Made by a program: the position numbers and the translations under genes
NCBI GenBank assembly: GCA_025642075.2
Contig: JAODUO010000532.1
Coordinates: 91,001-155,000, forward strand
Length of the DNA: 64,000 bases
Direction: 5' to 3'
From: Ridgeia piscesae
Lineage: Eukaryota; Annelida; Polychaeta; Sabellida; Siboglinidae
The notes under the pieces: generated by a model
What the model was told of the DNA's origin: nothing
The model's database searches: none
What the model saw: only the letters and a program-made list of their open reading frames with translations
Shown: positions 54,201 to 64,000 of the stretch, piece by piece
Numbering within the stretch: position 1 is the first letter of the stretch
How the letters are laid out: every line of letters starts with the position of its first letter

Positions 54201-57200
54201 TCTCGTGGAAGTTCCATGTCCAGAATGTTCGCCAAGTCGGTGATAGTGAAGGGCGATAACACAGCAGTATCTGATGGGGAAATGCCGGCGAAGACACCCA
54301 GTCGCATACAGTCGTGCAGCAGCAGGTCTTTTCTGTGAGGAGTCAGATCGGCGTAGCTGGTGTGGTACACGGGCCTGTTGCGGTCAAACACCCTCAATAT
54401 GTTGTCGGCCGTGAGCAGGAGTGGAGTCCCTTCAAGGCGTGAGATGAACTGCTGGGTCTTCTGACAGTACTTCAGTACCACTTGTAGCGTGCCCGACGTC
54501 TTGATCGCGCTTTTGCTGATTGGCTTTGGCAGTTTGCCAAGATGGTGTGACGGGTTGCAGCCGGAATATGATGTAAAGAATGTCATTACGTTCTCGGGAG
54601 TTAAGAGCGCAACAGCCACATTGGCCAGTTGGATGTCATTGATCAGACGTGTTGATGCTACGACTAGTTTCATTCCACAGACGAGTAACACATTTTTCAG
54701 AATTTCGGCGTCTGTTTTGACGGTATTCTTGGCCTGAACTGAACTGAACGCCGGGACAGTGTTTTCCACGAACACTTTCGGCCTTTCTAAGAAGAACGCT
54801 TGCTGCTCACCATAGCCAATGGCGGGCAACCACGTGACGCACCACGTGTCCTGGATGTCTTCGTGCGGGCGCACTGACGGAAAGACAGGGGCATTGGTTC
54901 TGGCACAGCAGTCGTACACGGCCTGCACCAGAACTTGCCAGTCGGGCTGTGACTGGTCGAACGACGGTAGCTGGGACTGGTGGGCAGCAACGGCTTCGGC
55001 AAGTTCGGTCAAGGAACGGCTTAACTCCATACGCTCGTCTTTGTCAACATCAGCTTTGAGGAAGTTGGCTCTGGCCGCCGCCAGGAGACGCACGTAACAC
55101 GGCGCAATCACCTCCCGACACAGGAACTCGTTCCACTCCGTCTTGTAGCTGTCTCTGTCCGCTTTGTCCCACAGAGTGCGTCGGTTTTCGTAGCCGAGTG
55201 CGAAGTGTCCGTTGATGTGCACAGGTAGAGTGGTCTTGATCGGCAGGGGAAGGAAACAAAACACATTTCTCTTCTTGCGTGTTTGCCTGACTTTGAAATC
55301 GCAGCGAGATTCCAGAAGACAGGCAACGCCACCCCGCGGTAGTAAGCGCAGCTCTCCAGCACAAATCGCTTGTGACACCGACTCGGGCAGAACGACGTCA
55401 GGTCGTGTTCCAAGTTGCTCTGATACACACCATTTCTCTTCAACACCTCTTGTGTCTTTTACTACCAGCGTGGTCGTGACTTCACGGAAAGGGGTATTGC
55501 ATAGTCGATCTCTGTATTCTTGCAACGCAGCAATCTTCGTGGCATTACCAAGTTCACATTTCAATGTCGTCTCTTCTCCGGACAGTTGAGCCGACGCCAC
55601 ATAAGTGTTGACGAGCTTGCCGGTACCTTTGTCAACCTTCGATATGCTGATCTTCTTGACGTTGTTGGTGAATAGCAGACACTCGAGTGCTTCCTTTTTC
55701 AGCTCGTCAAGTAGGTTCTGAAGTTTATCTGGACTTACAGATCGTTCGCTGATCTTTGATGTCTTTGCCATGGCGTCAGTTCGTAGCGGGAATCGGAACA
55801 GTGTCGCGTTGTCAACGTCGAAACATTCTGGCATGTAGCACGAGAACACGTCCGGATATCTCGGCTGCAGTTGGTCAACGTCGAACTGCCTGCCAGGTTC
55901 TAATATGCTGGCGCCGGGCACATAACACAAGTGAGGATCAAAGACGCTCAACGACCGATTCTGTCCTTCTATGCAAGTGAGAACACTTGGCGTGTCGGTG
56001 AGGTGGTACAATGCGCTGAACCCAATGCCGTACTGGCCGGTCTTGGACGAGTCATGTGCCTTGCTTCCTTCTCCCAGTCTCTGAATTCCCTTCAGATCTT
56101 CCTCGGTGAAAGGCCGGTTGTTGTAGACGCACAGAGCTGGGCCCTGCAGTGGCTTCCAGGACGAGTCAAACACAGCCTTGTCGCTGTGGTGCCGCGGGTC
56201 GTTGATGAAGTGGATCTCCGTTGCTCCCGCGTCGTCGGCGTTCTGGATGAGTTCCTTCAGGATCTCAAAGTTCAAAGGGTAACTGTTCAGGATGCGACTA
56301 AGACTTGTCGTCAGATCTTGCTTCTGGCCGAACGGAATGCCATGGGAGAATCTGGTGAGTACTTCCCTAGCGATGGTGCGCACGCCTAAGCCCACTGCCA
56401 CCATCTGTGATAGTGCTGGGTGTGTGTAGCCACCAACTGCGAGGGTCGCATCCTTGTGCCTCAGCGAGTTTGTTGTTGCGTTACCGCTAGGTCTTAGACT
56501 ATCGTTGTAACATAGATCACTAATGGGGTGCAGAACACTTCGCTCGTTGGGATGGTAGATTGTGCCATGTTCGTCCTGCACAGCGCACCGTTGCTGTTCT
56601 CTCAGTTCAATTGACGAGTCGAGACATGTCGCTAACGAGATAGCAAGGCGCAGTCTAGAGGCGGATAGTTCGGCGTCTCCCATATCTTCCTTCAGCTCCA
56701 GTATCGCGCCAACGTAGTCGAGTGCCATGAAGTTGTCCCGCACGCCTAGCAGTTTCATCAGTGGTGTATATCTCGAGGCCAATTCCGCTGGTAACCTGTA
56801 GAGGTACGGCTCACAGTTAGGACTTCCATGAAATGTCACCTTGCGGGGTAGATGGAAGTGACGCTGAACGAGAATGCAGGGTCGAGAGTTGAGGACGGAT
56901 TGGAGACGACGAGCTTCATCACTCATCTCACCTTCAGACACAAATGTCGCTTCAGATTGCTGTTTTAGAAAGGCATAGACGCTTAAGCATGCAGAGTGAA
57001 AAGCGTTGTACTCGTCATTCCCAAGACTCGATAGCTCCGTGTCCAACATGTCGTCAAACTGTCTCATAACGTCGTCTAGTGACGGCTTCTTCTGGAGCAG
57101 CCCCAGGAACTCACGAACTTCCGTCTTCATGGGCTTGTCATCGGCGATAGGATACACAGCCGACACCAGATGGTACTGTTCATGCGGGTAGAGGACGCTA

Positions 57201-60200
57201 GGTGGCAACACTTTCGAGGCGCCATATTCTTCGTTCTTCCACGTAACTGGGAAGTGTCTGGGTCTAGGGAGCATGGGCACGAATGGAATTTGGACGATTG
57301 TCTCCTTGGCAGCTTCTGTCTTTGTTTCGAATTCCGCCTCGTTCTCATGTGTGGCCAGTCCACCTTTCTGCCGGATGAGCTTCAGTGAAAGGAATTCAAG
57401 GGCACAATGGGTGCGATTCTGAGCCATGGCTCTGTCGTTATTGTTAATGGTCTCAACTGACTCAAGTCTCTCGACGAGGTTGTCCCACGTGATATCATTG
57501 TAAGCCATGCCACGTTTTTGCAGCCGATGGAGACAAGATTCGTCGGTGAAGCTGTCGCCGTATGGGAATCTGGCGTCTTCCGGTAGGTACAACTTTGCAA
57601 CGGCCCCACGTGGATGCACCAAGTCCTGCGGCGTCCTCAGTGTCTCTCCGTCGGGAGTGGTCGGCACACACGGGTACTCTGCGAGTAGGCAGTTGACCTT
57701 CTTACTCTCCAGTGCCAACCGCACGAGGGGGTCACGTTCGGCGGCGCTGAGGCGTTGTATGTTGGGAAAGAAGATGTCTGTAAAGAAACGCGTCATGTCG
57801 TAGACGACGGTGTCTATGAAAGCACCACATCCCGCCTTCCGGAAGCTGTCCAGTACGTCACTAGCTACGCTCACCGGTGTCCTGCCAGCTACGCACTGTC
57901 GGAATACGGTAGAGACGAGCTGCTGCAGTTGTGGCGATGTGGCAAGTTCTGGATCCAAGAAAAGAACTTTGTCTAGAGTCGCAACGGAAGCATCGTCAAC
58001 GTTGTAGATCACCGGCGCTGTAGCGGCGCGTGCAACGAGGGTGCGGTAGAAGACATTCACCACGGGTTGGATGTCTGATTCGGTGTCGGCAACGGTGGGC
58101 CATGTACGGTAGAACGGCACATCGTGTTCTACTGCTGCCACCAAGGACTGCAAATCTTGCAGCATTTGCATGTACGCCATCACTACCCCATCCTCCAACA
58201 GGGCGTCGTTCCACGCATGCACGTCACTTCCGGTGTCGTCGGCAGTCCTCTCGACCAGGCGCCGACGGTTTGAGTGGACGGCGAACATTCCGTTGATGTG
58301 GACAGGCAGCCCGCTACGCACTGGCAGCGGTAGGAAGTTAAACACCTGACCAGCGTCTCTGCCATCTTCAACGGGTGTTGCTGGGACGTAGCCTCTCTCT
58401 GTGGGCAGTAGCCGTACAGCCACAGCCGCCGCAGGCACGAAGCCGTCTTTGGTCATCTCACGTGCAAGTCTGAACGCGCGGCCCTCTGCCATGCAGAAAC
58501 AACGCAGCCAGAACTTCACCGAGGCTGTAGGTGTTGTCTGTAGGAGTGTGGTTGTGTTGCATAGAGGTGCATCGACCCGGATGATATTTGATGACTGTGG
58601 AGCTTTCGTTGGAGCATTCTCACTCCATTCGTTCATGTATCGAACGGCTGCTTTCAGAAATGTTCCACCCGAGAGTGTATCGACATATGCGTAAGGGGAG
58701 ACATCGCGAATTGTGGTCACTGTATCCCTGCAGACGCTGAAGATGTTGACAGCATTCTCTGGCTGGGCATCCGACGTCAGGTGCCATAGTGACACTTTCT
58801 TGACATTCTGAGTGAACAACAGTAGACTGTGGGCATTGTCAGCCAGCTGTGTCAACAGCTGTGACACGTGGTCGGTGTCGTAGTGGAGACCACTGATGTC
58901 ACTGCGCTGTGCCTGCAGCTTTGTGCGCAGTGGGAAGCGGAACAGTGTTCCCGGCCATGACGGTCCACTGACGGCATCCATGTCGCAGCCAAACACGCCC
59001 TTGTACGGCTGGAACTGGTGCGACAGCTTCCGCAACAACGTCTTGTTGCGGCGCAGGTCGATCTTGATACCCGGCTTCGACTTGTCGTGAATGCTACGGC
59101 CGAGGTGTGTCGTGTGCGGATCAAAGAACACAACGACGTTGCCCGTCACGAAGCTCGGCACGTCGGTCAAGTTGTACACGACGTTGAACCCGAGCCCAAA
59201 CCGACCGATCTTCGTCGCGTCCATCTTCTTCGCGGCACCGCCGAGTCGAATGATGTTGTCCAGGTCGCTGTCCGTGAACGTCGAGTTGCTGTAGCACCAG
59301 AGCGCCGGGCCCTGGCATTCCCGCATGCCCTCGTCAAACAGGTACTTCCTGGCATCGCTGTGTGTGCGTTCGTCGTACATGAAGCGGACCTCAGTGGCGC
59401 CAGCGTCGTCGGCGTTCTGCACGAGTTCTTTCGGAATGGCCAGTCCGTCGGTGTAGTCCTCGAGCATACGGCGTAGTGTACCTGTCAACGGCTCTGCCTG
59501 GCCGAAGCTCGTGATCTCCAGCTCCTCCGCGTGCAGCATGCGACTCATGAGGGTCGGCACTCCGAGGGCGGCGGCTGTACTCGTCGGCAGGTGGTGATGG
59601 ACCAGGATGATGCCGTCGCTGTCATCAAACTCCACACTGTCGAACCCTTTGCGGAGCCACTCGACGTCACAGTACGTGCACTGGGAGGCAGGTAACAGAT
59701 GCACTGTCCCCTCGACGTCGGTCGGCACCAGAACCCTCTCCGGAACATGCGAGGACAACTTGATGTGATTCAAAATGTCATTTGCCAGACGGAGATCGGA
59801 TTCAATTTCTTTATCACTGTGCCTGTTCGTGTCATTTGTCGGTACCTGGTCTGTTGTTTCAGGTGTTCTTTGCGTTGTGACATTTGCCTCGTTTGATGCA
59901 CGGGTACCGTGTTCTCTCTCACTGCTGTTGTACTTCGCTTTCATGTCGTGGAGAACATTGACCAGCACGTCGTTGGGGCACTGGCACGTGACGTCACAAG
60001 CAGAAAGAAGGGGGTGGAACTGTTGCAGTGTCGGTGGGAGTGTGTAGACGTAGGGTGCTAGAGGCAGTGGGGGCGGCTGTAGCAAGGCTCGTTCTATGGC
60101 AGTGAAACCTTCCCCGTGCCACACCCAATCGCGCAGCCCTGCTGCTTCCAACGCTTCCTGCACGTCATCCACTGACTGCTCGGACAAGACGGCGTAGACG

Positions 60201-61899
60201 TTTTTCACCATGAAGGTGTAGTCGGTCATTGCATCGCATGAGTACGTCGCCACGAGCTTAGTGAACTGTCTGACGACATGTTCCAGACACGGGGTTCTGT
60301 TCCATCCGAACAACTGGGCTATGGTCTCATTCGCTCTACATCGCACGATTGGTACAACACTGCCGACGATAGAAGCCCAGTCATACGACTTCACATCTGC
60401 TGCAGTGCGGACAACAGCTCCAGCGTCTACCTTCAAGTCGGCCGGAAACTGCTCCGGCATATCAGTGCACACGGGCACCCAGTCGGTGTCTTTCAACCAA
60501 TCCACGAGCCGCTTCCCAGACATTTCGTCTCGCAGCAGGTCGCAACGGTTGGTGAGAAGCGTCAGCAACGCTTCAGCTTTCTGCCTTGTGTCGTCAGCCA
60601 GGGTGCTGTTCATCTTTGCAATCCGATTAGCCGTGTTGAGAATGTCGCAGGCTGACACGTCGCCGGCATTCTTCATCCCCATCTTCCGCAGAATAATCAG
60701 ATTCTCTGGCGAGGAATAGAACCCTCCTGGGAAATGGTCGTCTTCGTCAACAAACAGTGTTTGTAGGGATCCGTCGGTCGGATCATAGACGGAACCTGGT
60801 GACACCACTAGCCCTGTCACAGTAGTGACGAACTGGATGCTACAGAGATGCTCCAGGAGATGTGGATCATCCTGTTGCAGCCTCTGGATGTCGTCAAACA
60901 CGTAGTGAAAACATCTCTGCACGTCTTCTGACGTCAGACGTCTGTTCCTTATCTCAGGCAGGACGTGATCCTTGATGAAGCTGACATCATTAAGAATGAT
61001 CACACCCAGTACCTTCGCTGCTGTCAACGCCTGGCCAGAGGACACGTCAATGAATGCTTCCTCCAGCGTGACAACACAGTGACCAGCGTATGCCTTCGTC
61101 ACTTCTGCCGCCGACACAAACTGTGGCTGGTCGGTCGTCGATCGAGTGCTCTTTGAACAAGGGCAGTGAACGCAGGAACTCCTTGTGACTTTCTTCAATG
61201 TTCCCACAGTGTATCGTTCCGATCAGCGCAAGTAGTTCCAGCTTCTCTTCCTCCGTCGTGTGGTCCCGGAACGCAGCGACCACATCAGTCTTCGCGCTGG
61301 CTGTGAACATCGCGCCGACCACGTTCTCGGGCAGCGGAGGTCGCACGAAGCTGCCCATGACAGCCGCATGACAGCGCACGTACTCGGTCAGTCCGTCTAC
61401 CACTGAGATCCCGACCAGCTCCAGACATTGACTCAGACTAGGACTCAGTGTAACACCATACTCACTGCGCAGGATCACCTGTGACGGCAGAGAGAGAGGC
61501 ACGACTTTATCATCGCCCAGCGGAAGGAGGGGCACGCCAAGGTAGGGCGACAGATCGTCTGGGTGTTGTCGGCGCAGGTAGACCCATAGACGTTCCAGCC
61601 AATCCACGGAAGGGTGCTGCTTACTGGGGCCAGTCTGACGGAGCACTCCTGTCTCAGTCCACGACTTGGGGACGACCTCCTTGATCAAGTGGACCATGGC
61701 ATCAGGACACAGGTGTTTCAGCTGGTGGCAGCCTAAAATACAATAAAGCAACCATTAAAAATACTGAAATCGCATGCACACGCACATTCAAACAAGACAG
61801 ACAGACAGGCAGGCAAGCAGGCAGACATAGATAGACAGGCAGAAAGACAGACGCACACCCATACGAGCACACACGCGCGCACACGCGCACTCACGCGCG

Positions 61900-61993
<94 letters not shown>

Positions 61994-63693
61994 TAAATAG
62001 TGTGACTGTAGCCGGTAGGGTGTGAAGATGACGACTATGACGGAGAGACGAGACATTCTCTGACATGCGTACGTGCCTGTACAATTACAGTTACGTACCT
62101 CCATCAACAATCTTGACGAGTGTTTGCGTGAGCTCATCACTCAAGTCGTCAGCGAGCAGGCGATGCTCCAGACCGGGCAGTAGATTCCGTGGACACTCGT
62201 CGTTGCCAACAAACACCGTCTCCGTGCTCTGGCAGAAGGACGCGAACTCGCCATTGGCTAGTGGCAACAGCTTGAGGTCTGCAAGGTCACGAAAATCTTC
62301 ATCCTCTAACAAGTAGCGAAGCAAGAGTAATTTCTGCGCTGCTGTCAAATGGTCATATGCCTGGAGCGTCTGGCGCAGTGTCGTACGCACAAACGACGGT
62401 GTTATCTTCTGTGGCTGAAATGATGTGAACTCATCCAGTGCGTGGACGAAATACATTGGCACTGTAACAACTGGGATGTTTGCAGCCAACAGAACGTCAA
62501 CCACTTGCTTTCTGATGTCAGCATCGTCAGCTAGGCAGTCAAACACAGCCTCGTTAGTGGGAATCCACTTTCCGCCATCACACTCTGTATGGAAAACGGC
62601 ATTCTGCCCAATGAGTTCCACGAAGAAGGGCTTCAGAACGATCGCCCATTTCTCATCCACTTTCTCCAGATCTGGCACAGCTGCGTAGACATCTAAGACA
62701 GACAGTGGTGTGGATGGGTCCTGGCTGGAGCGAATGGCTGATGTGACTAGTTCGACATAACACTTAGGGACAAGCTGACAAAGCAGGCATGAATTCCACT
62801 GGAGATTGCTGTCTGAACTGGTACACTGTTCTGTCAATGGCCACCTCAGATGACGTCGATTCTGACTGACGGCGAAGTACCATTGATGTGTACAGGAAGC
62901 CCAGTGGAACTCTTCTGTTCGACGGCCAAAGGAAGAACGCAAAAGACCTGCCCACACAGCTCTACATCTCTTGTTGGTTCAAGCTTGTCACCTTCTTCCC
63001 CGCCCTGTCTCACCTCCATGGCGGCACCAACCAAAGGCATGAAGCCTAACTTATCCTGCAATGTCTCCAGTTCCACAGACACATCTCCACCCCCGTACAT
63101 CTCAGTGACCAAAAGTCGGCGGACGTCTGTTTTACTGCTGCGGTCCGGCTTGTACTCAACCGTCTGCACCTCCACGAGGTACGTCGTCTTGATCGATGTT
63201 GCTGGCATCCGGTCTCTGGTGATGTCCGCCATGAACTGACTGCGATGATGTCTAACAGATTCAAGACACGACTCTGCTAATCGCACACGGAAGACATCCT
63301 GGGGTGTATCTTCCCCAGCAGCTCTCTTGCACAGAACTATCTCCTCCAGATGCTTCAGGAAGATCAAGACGAGGTATGCTTTGCTCTCGAAGGAACTGAA
63401 CAGTTCCATCACCTTCTCGTGAGTGTAGACGTGGTCGGACAGTGCAGACGGGGCGAGTCGCAGGGGAAAGCGGAACATTGTTCCTTTGAAGCTGGCTTCG
63501 TCAAATGATGTCTGTGAGCAGTTGAAGAGGCCGCGGTATGGGTCAAACTGATGTGTGAGTTGATGGACCATCGGTTTGTGTTTGGCCAAATTCCAGGAGA
63601 AACCGGAAGTCAAGTCACCATTTTTGACCCGGAAGTACTTCTCGTGTGGATCTATGATGAAGAGTCGGTTGCCACTCAGTACACTTGGCAAGT
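51276..63693 (-). CDS. Sacsin-like giant protein, 5'-incomplete, frameshifted
   Basis: Two visible exons: 62099-63693 and 51276-61732, joined in phase GGA G|GC. The 5' border at 63693 is an acceptor (TCCACAG|ACTTGCC), so earlier exons lie outside the window. Stop TAA at 51276-51278. After allowing for three single-base indels, about 4016 codons are open. Sacsin repeat regions, each with an Hsp90-like ATPase fold: a first, N-terminally cut, with LFIIDPHEKYF and GTMFRFPLR (about 63690-63465); a second with ELVQNADDAGATEVRF (about 59390-59435) and GRFGLGFNVVYNLTD (about 59165-59210); a third with ELIQNADDAGATEIHF (about 56210-56255) and GQYGIGFSALYHLTD (about 55995-56040). Vertebrate sacsin (about 4580 aa) is a co-chaperone of intermediate filaments and mitochondria and ends in DNAJ and HEPN domains. 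Neither is seen here; the C-terminus is GEYVGY...LYEFVRK. Function here is inference. Confidence 0.9.
53281..53285 (-). other. Frameshift in the sacsin-like exon (A5 run)
   Basis: The upstream frame ends LPILKTQTPDQ-stop; the next frame continues NTDSRPVSDFYDPDN, the normal sacsin wording. Adding one A to the AAAAA run (ttttt on the plus strand) restores a single frame. Confidence 0.88.
61125..61160 (-). other. Frameshift in the sacsin-like exon
   Basis: The frame encoding KEFLRSLPLFKE passes to the frame encoding DQPQFVSAAEVTKAYAGHCV within this interval, implying one extra base. The site lies in a tcggtcgtcgatcgag stretch. Exon length modulo 3 agrees with one insertion here plus one deletion at 53281-53285. 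Confidence 0.82.
61733..62098 (-). other. Sacsin-like intron with (CA)n
   Basis: 366-bp intron, donor GATGGAG|GTACGT, acceptor ATTTTAG|GCTGCC. Holds a (CA)n tract at about 61904-61991 with GCAC-rich flanks. Confidence 0.92.
62877..62881 (-). other. Frameshift in the sacsin-like upstream exon
   Basis: The frame GLPVHING jumps to YFAVSQNRRHLRW; the expected motif is VHINGYFAVSQNRR. One base is missing from the Gly codon (AATGGTACTTC on the minus strand). The exon is 1595 nt, but phase at its two borders requires 1596. Confidence 0.9.
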
Positions 63694-64000
63694 CTGTGGA
63701 AAGAAATGACGGTGATACAGAACTCATCATAGACAACATCAGTAAGAGAATAGAACAATGGGATAATATTTTGAAAAGATAAACGTGATTTTTCGTTCGG
63801 GAGAGTAGAAAACACAAGCGGAGGTTGCAAGCTAATGTAAGTGAAGGAACAAAGTAAAATATACGTAACAAAGTATTATGTCTTACAGATGATGACAAAT
63901 GAATGGAACAGTGCATTTACTTATTTTGTAGATGCTTCCAGCAGGAAAATGTTAATACAATTGAAAATAGCACATACCTACGCACGCACACACGCACACA
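63694..64000 (-). other. Sacsin-like intron, running off the window
   Basis: Intron sequence upstream of the acceptor at 63693; the preceding exon, carrying the N-terminal part of the first ATPase repeat, lies beyond 64000. Ends in the start of a CA/GCAC-rich repeat. Confidence 0.7.

Noticed and set aside
61733..62140. Cys/Val-rich ORF joining the two sacsin-like exons
   Set aside because: (CA)n microsatellite inside a 366-bp intron with good GT/AG borders and matching phase.

Overview
This is nuclear DNA of an invertebrate animal. Genes are split by spliceosomal introns with GT/AG borders, the proteins are metazoan families (a long MRP-type ABC transporter, a mitochondrial-type acyl-CoA synthetase, a giant sacsin-like protein), and the spacers are full of simple repeats, LINE fragments and small inverted-repeat transposons. 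No operons, ribosome binding sites or CRISPR are present. The species cannot be fixed from the sequence. Minisatellites sitting on exon/intron borders make a cephalochordate (amphioxus) a reasonable guess, because I recall such arrays being described there; this is unverified.

Layout. (1) 3.6-36.1 kb, minus strand: a complete ABCC1/MRP1-like gene. I could place all 31 coding exons, and every intron phase closes except at exon 27, which carries one extra base. Its introns hold long minisatellites, a 3.9 kb CAACAAAACACAATG-type satellite, a TTAA-flanked MITE, a LINE scrap and a copy of a TIR element. (2) 36.1-46.6 kb: an intergenic zone of microsatellites, a decayed CR1-like LINE, an RTE-like LINE fragment on the minus strand, a palindrome-rich repeat, and a TIR element 44354-46320 containing a second, nested TIR element 44862-45697. 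(3) 46.6-48.25 kb, plus strand: the last three exons of an ACSF2-like acyl-CoA synthetase, with no recognisable upstream exons in the window, followed by a 53-bp minisatellite starting at the stop codon. (4) 50.0-50.6 kb: the 3' end of another LINE. (5) 51.3-63.7 kb, minus strand: a sacsin-like gene, 5'-incomplete, in two visible exons (one of 10.5 kb), interrupted by three single-base frameshifts.

The most striking pattern is that at least five separate tandem arrays in two unrelated genes are built from copies of an exon/intron junction: splice donors at ABCC exons 8, 12 and 13, splice acceptors at ABCC exon 26 and ACSF2 exon 2. A sixth array begins at the ACSF2 stop codon. Each splice-border array places many extra copies of a splice site beside the real one.

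The three genes do not form a pathway. Four single-base indels in about 16.8 kb of coding sequence point more to assembly errors than to four independent gene inactivations, but this needs reads to settle.
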